14,431 bases of DNA, taken from assembly GCA_902791885.1 (NCBI GenBank), contig CADAXO010000024.1, positions 1-14,431 on the forward strand. Reading direction: 5' to 3'. The notes below the pieces were generated by a model. The model saw only the letters and a program-made list of their open reading frames with translations. It made no database searches and was not told the origin of the DNA. A program made the translations under genes and the position numbers. This DNA comes from Oscillospiraceae bacterium (GTDB taxonomy: Bacteria > Bacillota_A > Clostridia > Saccharofermentanales > Saccharofermentanaceae). Numbering within the stretch: position 1 is the stretch's first letter; every line of letters starts with the position of its first letter. Below, piece by piece: positions 6,774-13,468 of the stretch.

Positions 6774-8839
6774 TGAGCAGAAATTCCGCTGAGATCAAGA
6801 GAAGGAAAGAGAAGAGAAGCGTTACCGCCACCATCGGTTACTGCTTTGTTATTGTCCTTGTTGTATTGATGGTAATGAGTAATATCCTTACCGATCATTA
6901 CACGGTCGTTCTTGAGACTGAAAGGGCAGAGGCCATGGAGTCTCTTGCAGTATCCTGTTCCACTGCTTTGGGTCACTCAAGGATCGTCGAGGGTATGACT
7001 TTCCCGCTTCCTGTATACGAATACGGCGAGGATAAGCCCTATACATTCGATATCTATACCAAGGCCGGCAATTCTTTCTTAAGACTTTGCACGACTTCGG
7101 ATTATTCAGGTTCAGAGCAGTATTATCTTTCCGGTGTGGGTGATGAATATAATAACTGCTTCGAATTGCAGCATGCTGCTTTCACGACAAGAACGGATGA
7201 AGGTGTTAAGTATGTATGTGCCATTGCTCCGATCATATCTGCCGAGAATACATCCGCAGGTGTGCTCGAAGTAAGGATGCCTTATACAGACTTTGTATCC
7301 ACTGTTAACGGAATGTCGTTAAGCTGGATCTTCACGATCTTCTCTATAGCTATTGCTATGGCGATCATCATCTACGAACTTAATCTGTTCGTATCCACAT
7401 TGTCCCGCGGAATCTCAGGCAATGTTCCGGTCATCATCATGTACGGTACGGAAGCAGTTTCCTTCCTGTCGTTCTTCTCGGCTCTCGGAGCTGTAATGAC
7501 CGCAGTCATTATCCCGGACTATATAAAGTATTCAGCTGAAGCTCTTGAGCTTCCGGGTCCTGCAGTTCAGGGTATCATAGTCGGCGGATTGTTCCTTTAT
7601 GCGATCGGATTGTTAGGCGGTTCGTCGATCAGGAAGGACTTGAAGTTCAAGCTTACATCTAGGATCGCTGTTCTTGTATCAACAGCGGTAGGCTATATGT
7701 TAAGCCTTGTTGCCGGTATCGTGGATATGATGCCTGTAACTCTTGCTCTTATGCCTTTTATCGGATTTGCATACGGAATGGCTCTTGATTCACTCCGTGA
7801 TTACAGACTTAATGCAGGTAAGCTGGGTTATGAGGAATTCTCCGACAGGAAGATCCATAATATCCAGTACACAGGTTATTTCCTCGGCGTGTCTGTAGGT
7901 GCGGTCATCGCCGGTATCTGCTTCGAAAGATTCGGATTGCTCGTTGTTAATGTAATTAGCGGAGCGATAATGATCCTTTCATCAATCGGAATCATCTACT
8001 TTATGAGAGACAACAATCCTCCCAAGGAATCAGGCCTGCCTGTTAACAGATGGCTTGAACTTGTAGCCGATAAGTACACGGGAAGATTCCTTGTATCCAC
8101 ATTCTTCAGCATGGGTATATTGTTCTCGTTCCTTCTCGGATTCATTCCGAACTTCCTTGATACTGTAGGAATCTCCCTTGCAACATCATCTTTCTATTAT
8201 CTTGTAGCCGCGTTCTTCGCTCTTTTTATAGGCTTCATCATAAAGGAAAGACTTGCATATGCACTCACATCGAGGACAAGGGTTCTCATTTCTTCGCTGG
8301 CATCACTTATGGGACTTATCCTTTTCGCGCTTATGCCTACAGCGAAAATGCTTGTGTTCACGGTAGCTTTGGTGGGCCTCGGCCTCGGTATGCACGACTT
8401 CTACTACCTGTTCGTGCTGTACCTTATTGCCAACTCGAGATTTAAGATCAAGTACAACCTGCGTAAGGCTTCCGAAATGTCTTTCATGGCGGGTGTCATT
8501 CTGGCGCTCCCGGTATTCGCTTTGTCGCTGTTCTTTGATATGAGGATAGTATTTATAGCACTTTGCGCATTGTATTTACTCCTGTCGTTCCTGTACCCGA
8601 TGTCACAGTATTCAGGTAAGATCGACGAGGGCAATAACAAGCCCGGTAATAAGAAGCGTAAGAAAGAGGAGGAAAGACCCCCGGTTACTTCATATTCACC
8701 TGAGCAGATAATCATCCCTGAGATGCCTACTGATGCCGAGTTGATAGAGCCTGTTCCCGGCAATATCGATATCGCAAGCTTCATAGACGATCTCGCAGAG
8801 GAAGGGGAAGGAGGCAGCTACGATGGATATGTGGAGTGA
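6773..8839 (+). CDS. Cache-like sensor domain fused to a 12-helix MFS-like membrane protein
   Basis: This is a 688-residue integral membrane protein. It starts with a basic cytoplasmic N-terminus (RRKEKR), helix 1 (20-38), an extracytoplasmic domain (40-183) ending in a Cache-like APIISAENTSAGVLEVRMPY segment, and helix 2 (184-203). Twelve further helices follow at about 226-248, 264-282, 296-314, 319-338, 368-384, 388-410, 437-457, 471-490, 504-520, 526-553, 568-588 and 590-608, the count and 6+6 layout of the major facilitator superfamily. Loops after the second helix of each half share an LTSR pattern (KLTSRIAVLVS, ALTSRTRVLIS), a weak echo of the MFS repeat. The MFS motif A is degenerate, so transport activity is uncertain. 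A cytoplasmic tail (610-688) is basic, then acidic. GGGGAGG lies 8 bases before ATG 6773, which overlaps the upstream stop. It could be a transporter gated by an outer ligand, or a receptor built on an MFS scaffold. Confidence 0.82.
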   Translation: MSRNSAEIKRRKEKRSVTATIGYCFVIVLVVLMVMSNILTDHYTVVLETERAEAMESLAVSCSTALGHSRIVEGMTFPLPVYEYGEDKPYTFDIYTKAGNSFLRLCTTSDYSGSEQYYLSGVGDEYNNCFELQHAAFTTRTDEGVKYVCAIAPIISAENTSAGVLEVRMPYTDFVSTVNGMSLSWIFTIFSIAIAMAIIIYELNLFVSTLSRGISGNVPVIIMYGTEAVSFLSFFSALGAVMTAVIIPDYIKYSAEALELPGPAVQGIIVGGLFLYAIGLLGGSSIRKDLKFKLTSRIAVLVSTAVGYMLSLVAGIVDMMPVTLALMPFIGFAYGMALDSLRDYRLNAGKLGYEEFSDRKIHNIQYTGYFLGVSVGAVIAGICFERFGLLVVNVISGAIMILSSIGIIYFMRDNNPPKESGLPVNRWLELVADKYTGRFLVSTFFSMGILFSFLLGFIPNFLDTVGISLATSSFYYLVAAFFALFIGFIIKERLAYALTSRTRVLISSLASLMGLILFALMPTAKMLVFTVALVGLGLGMHDFYYLFVLYLIANSRFKIKYNLRKASEMSFMAGVILALPVFALSLFFDMRIVFIALCALYLLLSFLYPMSQYSGKIDEGNNKPGNKKRKKEEERPPVTSYSPEQIIIPEMPTDAELIEPVPGNIDIASFIDDLAEEGEGGSYDGYVE
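8808..8814 (+). promoter_or_regulatory. Ribosome binding site inside the upstream gene
   Basis: AAGGAGG stands 8 bases before ATG 8823 and lies within the last codons of the MFS-like gene. It fixes the next gene's start at 8823 rather than the in-frame ATG 8829, giving a 17-base overlap. Confidence 0.75.
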
Positions 8840-9569
8840 TAAGCTGACCCGTGAGAATTTCGAGGCTTTCTATTACAACACCGTAGATATGGTCTATTCC
8901 TCAACTTACGGCGTGTGTAAAGAGACAACGCGTACTGAGAATGCCATTGTAAAGTCCTATATCGAGACATATCAGCAGAGAAGTTCCATAAGAGGAGAAG
9001 ATGTGCTCTATGTCTTCGGTGATATTCTTCTTAAGAATGCAGAGGAGATAGTGGAGAAGTATCCTCTTCCCGAAGGATTAAACTTCGTTCCCCGTACGCT
9101 TGATGAGTATACAAGAAACTCAATGCTTGAGAAGATCACTGCCAAGCTTGATTCCACAGGATATAAGGTAGCTGAGTTCATCTCTTCCGAGAATAAGAAG
9201 GGTAAGCCTTCAAGAGCCGTTCAGAAGGTTTTGGATGTATTCCCCGTAACTCCGCTTCTTGCGATCCAGCTCGTGCTTCTTGCTGTTATTATCTGGCTTG
9301 TAAGTACAGTTTCCGTCACGCTTATAAATAAAGAGGACAATGATCTTAAGGAAGCATCCGTTTACGAGTCTATAGATCTTCAGAGTAAATATGTTGCGGT
9401 ACTCGATTACTATCCGCTTAACGTGGATTATGTTGTAACTGCCGAGCCTGTTGAAGAGGGCGCGGAAGGCGAAGCTGTCGAGACAGTTCCTGCCGAAGAG
9501 GCAGTTGATCCTTTGGCTCCCGTTATCGCAGAGACAGAAGAAGCAGAACCTTCTGCAACGAGAGGATAA
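8823..9569 (+). CDS. Single-pass membrane protein with a sigma-region-2-like N-terminus and acidic exported tail
   Basis: This 248-residue protein matches no named family that I know. The cytoplasmic N-terminal part (about 8-80) has the spacing of hydrophobic and aromatic residues seen in region 2 of ECF sigma factors: FEAFYYNTVDMVYSSTYGVC, then a helix with ENAIVKSYIETYQQR, then EDVLYVFGDILLKNAEE. Region 4, the -35 DNA-binding part, is missing. In its place come a linker rich in Lys and Ser (121-135), a membrane helix (about 141-168) and an outer tail (170-248) that is strongly acidic (EEGAEGEAVE, AETEEAEP). Basic residues before the helix predict N-inside, C-outside. It overlaps the MFS-like gene by 17 bases and is read from a strong AAGGAGG site, so the products are likely made together. 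The sigma resemblance is a pattern judgment and could be a chance likeness of a helical domain. Confidence 0.8.
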   Translation: MDMWSDKLTRENFEAFYYNTVDMVYSSTYGVCKETTRTENAIVKSYIETYQQRSSIRGEDVLYVFGDILLKNAEEIVEKYPLPEGLNFVPRTLDEYTRNSMLEKITAKLDSTGYKVAEFISSENKKGKPSRAVQKVLDVFPVTPLLAIQLVLLAVIIWLVSTVSVTLINKEDNDLKEASVYESIDLQSKYVAVLDYYPLNVDYVVTAEPVEEGAEGEAVETVPAEEAVDPLAPVIAETEEAEPSATRG

Positions 9570-9623
9570 TTTATTGTGACCTTTTAAGCTTTTATTCCGT
9601 CTTAAGGACAGGAGGGTAAAAGT

Positions 9624-10955
9624 ATGAAAAAATCTTCTATCAAAATTACTGCCGCTTTAATTGCATCCGCTGTCTTGTTCTCAGCGTGTACCGACACTTC
9701 TTCGGGAAGACGTAACCGCCGTGACAGGGATGACGACGATGATGAATCTGAAGTTGTCTTTACTCCTGATGATTTCAATACAACATTAGATTACAGTGAG
9801 CTTGATCAGTGCTCCTACAGTGAAGAGAATATGAATACCGATTATCACAGTTATTCATTCGATCTTATGCGTCAGGTTCTGGCTCAGGAAGAACGCGATG
9901 CTAATGTTATGATCTCACCGGCATCCGTAATGTTCGCACTTGATGTATGTGCAGCGGGAGCTAACGGTGATACATTGTCACAGATCACGAATCTTTTCTC
10001 TGAAGGCGCTGATCCTCTTGAACAGCAGGCGTTCGCTTCCGATCTCATGACCAGATTAAATGAGTCACAGGATGTCGAGTTCTCGGTTGCCAATGCAATT
10101 TGGTCCAATTCCGATATGCTGGCTTCCGGTATCAATCCCGATTATGCTGATTTTATCGATGAGTATTATGATGCCGAAGCTGTGGCTGAGCCGTTCAGCA
10201 TGGCAACTGTAGAAGAGATCAACAATTGGATCGACGATAAGACTGACGGAATGATCGACCGTGTTCTTGAAGAGATAAATCCTGATGCAGCATTTATCAT
10301 CGCCAATGCCATAGCGTTCGAGGGCCAGTGGGCAGATCCTTATCTTGATCATCAGGTAAATACCGATACATTCACAACCGCTTCAGGCGATCAGATCGAT
10401 GTACAGATGATGAATGGAAGTGAGTACTTCTATTACGAGTCTGACAAGGCTACCGGATTTTTCAAATACTATTCCGGCGGTCAGTTCGCTTTGGTCGTAA
10501 TGCTTCCCACTGATGAGACGATATCAGCAAATGAATTCCTTGAGAACTTCTCAGCCGAAGATTATGAAGAATTCATAAGCAGCCGTACAACTGATTACGA
10601 CGTATATACGAAGCTTCCTGAATTCACTTACGATTACGATACTTTGCTTAACCAGCCGCTTGTTGAGATGGGGGCAACAGCACCGTTCAGTTACGAAGAT
10701 GCTGATTTCACAGGAATCGGAATTCCTGATAATGATGAGAATGTATTCATCAGCAGAGTTATCCATAAGACTCATATTGAGCTTGACCGTAACGGAACAA
10801 GAGCTGCAGCTGCAACTGTTGTTGAAATGGCAGCAGGATGTGCTTTGGATCCTGATCCTGCAATAAGGTATGTATACTGCGACAGACCTTTTGCTTATGC
10901 GATAGTTGATACAGCCAACAACAATCCGATCTTCATCGGAACATATAACGGTTGA
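9624..10955 (+). CDS. Secreted serpin, probable lipoprotein
   Basis: Serpins trap target serine or cysteine proteases by covalent suicide inhibition. This 443-residue protein starts with a lipoprotein-type signal peptide (basic MKKSSIK, hydrophobic 8-19, then LFSAC with Cys22; Phe at -3 is less usual). A charged spacer (RRNRRDRDDDDDES) and an acidic linker precede the serpin fold from about 75. Family marks are VMISPASVMFAL (95-106), SVANAIW (154-160), NAIAFEGQWADPY (228-240), FALVVMLPTDE (288-298) and the RPFAYAI end segment. The hinge of the reactive loop, GTRAAAAT (391-398), is close to the inhibitory consensus, so it should inhibit proteases. By standard counting P1-P1' is Gly405-Cys406, but the loop is about 6 residues longer than in alpha-1-antitrypsin, making this uncertain. 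AGGAGG lies 8 bases before the start. No terminator separates it from the membrane-protein operon 54 bases upstream. Confidence 0.93.
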   Translation: MKKSSIKITAALIASAVLFSACTDTSSGRRNRRDRDDDDDESEVVFTPDDFNTTLDYSELDQCSYSEENMNTDYHSYSFDLMRQVLAQEERDANVMISPASVMFALDVCAAGANGDTLSQITNLFSEGADPLEQQAFASDLMTRLNESQDVEFSVANAIWSNSDMLASGINPDYADFIDEYYDAEAVAEPFSMATVEEINNWIDDKTDGMIDRVLEEINPDAAFIIANAIAFEGQWADPYLDHQVNTDTFTTASGDQIDVQMMNGSEYFYYESDKATGFFKYYSGGQFALVVMLPTDETISANEFLENFSAEDYEEFISSRTTDYDVYTKLPEFTYDYDTLLNQPLVEMGATAPFSYEDADFTGIGIPDNDENVFISRVIHKTHIELDRNGTRAAAATVVEMAAGCALDPDPAIRYVYCDRPFAYAIVDTANNNPIFIGTYNG

Positions 10956-10982
10956 TAAGTGACGGTAGATATAGAGATTGAG

Positions 10983-11012
10983 GCGGTCCGGCGACGGGCC
11001 GCTGTTTTATTA
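10983..11012 (+). terminator. Intrinsic terminator of the serpin transcript
   Basis: GCGGTCC (10983-10989) pairs with GGGCCGC (10996-11002) with one G-U pair around the loop GGCGAC. TGTTTTATT follows. It lies 27 bases after the serpin stop. Confidence 0.8.
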
Positions 11013-11014
11013 GC

Positions 11015-11046
11015 ACAAATAAAAACGGCCCGCAATGCAGGCCGTT
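11015..11046 (-). terminator. Intrinsic terminator of the minus-strand N/S-P-F protein gene
   Basis: On the minus strand AACGGCC (11046-11040) pairs with GGCCGTT (11030-11024) around a 9-base loop, followed by a T-rich run (TTTTTATTTG). It starts 24 bases after the stop codon at 11073-11071. It faces the serpin terminator with almost no gap. Confidence 0.82.
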
Positions 11047-11070
11047 GATGGTTACATATCGAACCGGTCA

Positions 11071-13071
11071 TCAATCCCAGTCGAAGTGGTAGTTCGAGAT
11101 GTAGAAGTGCTGTACGTGGTTCTCTGTCTCAGCAGTGATCGTGATGTTAGTTGTCTCGCCTGCAGGGAGTGAACCGGATCTCGGAGTACCTGTGAATGAG
11201 TTGTTTCCGTCTGATGTGAATGTGAAGTAATCAGAGCTCAATGATGTGATCGTTGAAGAAGTATTGAATGAGATCGTAACTTCGTTAAGTCTGCTTACGT
11301 TCAGGCTGTCACCGTTGTTTGTAATAGCAAAGTCGAATACGAAACCGTCGGATGTTACACGGGGGTTCGTAATGTTGTAGCTGCATCTTACAGGTGAATC
11401 AGAAGAGGAAGAGGAACGTGTGGTTGTAGTTGTTGTCTCTTCTTCGGTTGTAGTAGTTGTTGTAGCTTCTGTAGTTGCTTCAGTAGTAGCCTCAGTTGTG
11501 GCTTCTGTAGGCTCTTCAGTTTCTTCAGCCGTAGTCTCGGCAACTGTTTCTTCAGTCTGTTCTGTCTCAACTGCAGGAGCTTCTGTTGTAGCTTCTGTCT
11601 GCTCAACTGTAGCAGCGGCTTCTTCAGTCTCTGCAGGTTCTTCGGTATCAGCGGGGACTGTATCTTCAACAACTGTTGTTACTGCTGTTACCTGAGTTGC
11701 AGGTGTTGTATTCTCGTCTGTATTACCGAACCACTGCTGATAATTATCGAGTACCCAGAGGATTACGAAGATAGCAGCAAGTACTGCGATAAGAGCGATA
11801 ATGCCGCCCTTTCCGGGTTCCTTGGTGCCTTTATCGGAAGACTTCTTCTTGGACTTGTTCTGAACCTGGTTAACAGGCTCGATCTTAGATGTGGCAGGCT
11901 TGGAAGAAGTATGCTTGGATGTTCCGGGTCTTGAACCGGATTCTTTCTCTTCCGGTATTGCAGCGGCAGCGGGACGCTCATTAGCTCTCGGTGCTTTCTT
12001 ATCGATGTTAACGAAAGGATTCTCCTCAGCTTTCTTGGCAGCTGCTTCAGCTGCGGCCTTCTTCTCGTTGTTAAGAACCTTTGCTGCATTGGAAGAAGGT
12101 CTTTCCTGAGGTACAGGCTGAACCGGCGGAACAGGCTTAGCAGCCGCCGCTGCAACACCTGCGCCGGCAACAAAAGGAGAAATATCTTCAGAAGCAGGTG
12201 CCTTGGCAGGCTCGGGCTTAATCTCAGCCTTAGGCTCGTCAAGTGACTTCATAATGCTCGGTACATGATCCTGTCTGGGAGCATTGGCATTAACAGAAGC
12301 GGGAACGGGCTGCTTATCAGCCTTAGCTTCAGGTTTTGCTTCAGGCTTGGAATTATTCTTATTGAAAGGAGACGGGGAAGACTTCTTGAATGCATCAACT
12401 CCGCTCGATACTTTACCGTATGTCTTAAGGTTAGCTGCTTCCTTGTCCTTAGGAGCAGCCTGCGCTGACGGTGCTTCAGGAGCTTTAGGCGCAGGTGTTG
12501 TCTGCGGCTTGGAAGGGGCAGGAGGAATCCTGTCGGCGTTCTTGGGCTTGAAAGGATTGATAGCAAGAGCTTCGTCATCGAGATTGAATTCATCTTCCAT
12601 GCCACCTGCAAATGAACTGTTAGAGGCAGAGGAAGTAGCAAAATCAAGATCCTGTCCCTGCTCGAAAAGCTTGGTCTGCTCAGCATCAACATTGGAATCG
12701 ATTCCCGTAAATTCCTTGAAATCGAGATTGCCGTCAGTGAATGCAGGATCATTGAAAGCGGGATCGCCAGCTCCTGCGACCTCTTCGAAATCCTTCTTGT
12801 CAGCAGCCTTGGGAGGTTCGGGTTCAACCGTTACGGGCTTTTCCAAAGGCTTAAAAGCAGACTTGGATTCGTCAAAGTTGAAGTTATCGAATTCGTCAAA
12901 CTCGTCATCCGTAAGCGGATTGAACGGATTGGAATTTTCCTTTATCGCATCGGATACTGAAGAATCCTCATTATTCTTGAAAGAGACCATGAATGAAGAA
13001 TCAACGAATTCATCCGGATTAGGATCCATACCGTTGTTCTGATTGTTCTGATTCTCAGGGTCAATGATCAT
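11071..13071 (-). CDS. Membrane-anchored protein with disordered N/S-P-F repeat region and beta-rich outer domain, function unknown
   Basis: This is a 666-residue protein without a family I can name. Residues 1-421 are predicted disordered and cytoplasmic, acidic and Asn/Phe-rich first (EFDEFDNFNF at 57-66), then Pro/Ala/Lys-rich. They carry recurring short motifs: NPFNPL (48), SAFKPL (71), NPFKPK (172), SPFNKN (235), SPFVAG (298) and NPFVNI (351). A basic stretch (KSKKKSSDKGTK) precedes one membrane helix (422-441), giving N-inside orientation. Outside come a Thr/Glu-rich stalk (451-552) with TEAT repeats, a Ser run, and a C-terminal domain of about 105 residues with alternating beta-strand pattern (for example FVFDFAITNNGDSLNV and TNITITAE), reminiscent of Ig-like or carbohydrate-binding sandwiches. 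The start at 13071 is supported by GTGAGG 7 bases upstream and a good promoter. It may link the cell surface to a cytoplasmic partner; that is inference. Confidence 0.88.
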   Translation of the reverse strand: MIIDPENQNNQNNGMDPNPDEFVDSSFMVSFKNNEDSSVSDAIKENSNPFNPLTDDEFDEFDNFNFDESKSAFKPLEKPVTVEPEPPKAADKKDFEEVAGAGDPAFNDPAFTDGNLDFKEFTGIDSNVDAEQTKLFEQGQDLDFATSSASNSSFAGGMEDEFNLDDEALAINPFKPKNADRIPPAPSKPQTTPAPKAPEAPSAQAAPKDKEAANLKTYGKVSSGVDAFKKSSPSPFNKNNSKPEAKPEAKADKQPVPASVNANAPRQDHVPSIMKSLDEPKAEIKPEPAKAPASEDISPFVAGAGVAAAAAKPVPPVQPVPQERPSSNAAKVLNNEKKAAAEAAAKKAEENPFVNIDKKAPRANERPAAAAIPEEKESGSRPGTSKHTSSKPATSKIEPVNQVQNKSKKKSSDKGTKEPGKGGIIALIAVLAAIFVILWVLDNYQQWFGNTDENTTPATQVTAVTTVVEDTVPADTEEPAETEEAAATVEQTEATTEAPAVETEQTEETVAETTAEETEEPTEATTEATTEATTEATTTTTTEEETTTTTTRSSSSSDSPVRCSYNITNPRVTSDGFVFDFAITNNGDSLNVSRLNEVTISFNTSSTITSLSSDYFTFTSDGNNSFTGTPRSGSLPAGETTNITITAETENHVQHFYISNYHFDWD
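11419..11721 (-). repeat. Thr/Glu-rich low-complexity coding repeat (TEAT units)
   Basis: This encodes residues 451-551 of the membrane-anchored protein. The densest part (11419-11511) has the unit Thr-Glu-Ala-Thr repeated in tandem and then runs of Thr broken by Glu. Synonymous codons differ between units, which argues for selection on the protein rather than recent DNA slippage. It likely forms an extended, possibly glycosylated stalk. Confidence 0.8.
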
Positions 13072-13106
13072 GATAAAACCTCACTTAATTACTATTTACT
13101 ATAAAA

Positions 13107-13134
13107 ATTATATAAATAAATCCAATCTTTTCAA
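13107..13134 (-). promoter_or_regulatory. Promoter for the minus-strand N/S-P-F protein gene
   Basis: On the minus strand TTGAAA (13134-13129) and TATAAT (13112-13107) are separated by 16 bases, a good sigma-A-type match. Transcription would start near 13100, leaving a leader of about 29 bases that contains GTGAGG (13084-13079) before ATG 13071. Confidence 0.75.
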
Positions 13135-13171
13135 TCGTGACGTTATATGTGTAATCAAATGGAAACCTTAC

Positions 13172-13200
13172 TTGACAGGGAGGTGTTCCGATGATATTAT
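13172..13200 (+). promoter_or_regulatory. Promoter for the tRNA-Leu/tRNA-fMet unit
   Basis: A perfect TTGACA (13172-13177), a 17-base spacer and TATTAT (13195-13200) make a near-ideal sigma-A promoter. Transcription would start near 13207, about 24 bases before tRNA-Leu. It is divergent from the minus-strand promoter at 13107-13134. Confidence 0.85.
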
Positions 13201-13230
13201 TCTTTAGCACTTGCGGATAAAGCTCGTTAA

Positions 13231-13317
13231 GCTCGTGTGGCGGAATCGGCAGACGCAACGGACTTAAAATCCGTCGGAGTAAAATCCGTACCGGTTCAAG
13301 TCCGGTCACGAGCACCA
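13231..13317 (+). tRNA. tRNA-Leu, anticodon UAA
   Basis: The acceptor stem GCTCGTG pairs with CACGAGC, followed by A and an encoded CCA (13315-13317). The anticodon stem ACGGA/TCCGT encloses CTTAAAA, with anticodon TAA at 13265-13267, reading UUA. The long variable arm forms CGGA/TCCG, typical of class II leucine tRNAs, and the T stem ACCGG/CCGGT is perfect. Confidence 0.97.
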
Positions 13318-13340
13318 CGTCAAGTGTCACAATTGAATAT

Positions 13341-13417
13341 CGCGGAGTGGAGCAGTTGGTAGCTTGCCGGGCTCATAACCCGGAGGTCGTGTGGTTCGAG
13401 TCCCGCCTCCGCAACCA
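13341..13417 (+). tRNA. Initiator tRNA-fMet, anticodon CAU, with a T-stem bulge
   Basis: The anticodon stem CCGGG/CCCGG encloses CTCATAA, with CAT at 13374-13376. Initiator marks are the unpaired C1-A72 at the acceptor end (CGCGGAG against CTCCGCA), the A11-U24 pair in the D stem and the G-C-rich anticodon stem. CCA is encoded (13415-13417). The T arm is odd: the 5' half reads GTGTGG (13389-13394) against CCCGC (13402-13406) around a normal TTCGAGT loop. Five pairs form only if one U (13392) bulges out. Without the bulge three of the five positions mismatch. The gene lies 23 bases after tRNA-Leu in the same unit. Confidence 0.92.
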
Positions 13418-13424
13418 CTTGAAC

Positions 13425-13453
13425 AAAACCGGAACAGTCGTTCCGGTTTTTTG
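13425..13453 (+). terminator. Intrinsic terminator of the tRNA unit
   Basis: AAAACCGGAAC (13425-13435) and GTTCCGGTTTT (13440-13450) form an 11-pair stem with an AGTC loop and a T run to 13452. It begins 8 bases after the tRNA-fMet CCA. Confidence 0.92.
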
Positions 13454-13456
13454 TTA

Positions 13457-13462
13457 TATAAT
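13457..13462 (+). promoter_or_regulatory. Candidate -10 box for a leaderless nucleosidase transcript
   Basis: TATAAT ends 6 bases before ATG 13469, which places the expected +1 on the A of the start codon. No good -35 is present (the spacing-correct position falls in the terminator loop), and there is no TG extension. The call rests on the perfect -10, its exact distance, and the absence of a ribosome binding site. Confidence 0.4.
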
Positions 13463-13468
13463 CTTCGT

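Noticed and set aside
11420..11695. Val/Ser-rich plus-strand frame, or a DNA tandem repeat or CRISPR-like array
   Set aside because: It is the mirror of the Thr/Glu stalk codons; units are short, imperfect and lack spacers.
12284..13042. Long plus-strand open frame (252 codons) opposite the N/S-P-F protein gene
   Set aside because: It is antisense to a low-complexity coding region, has Ser/Leu/Ala-rich composition expected of a mirror frame, and has no ribosome binding site or family resemblance.
13231..13417. tRNA genes as an integration site for a mobile element
   Set aside because: No integrase, no repeated tRNA 3' end and no composition change are visible nearby.
13391..13468. GTG 13391 start for the nucleosidase
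   Set aside because: This stretch is the 3' part of tRNA-fMet and the tRNA terminator; family alignment begins at ATG 13469.
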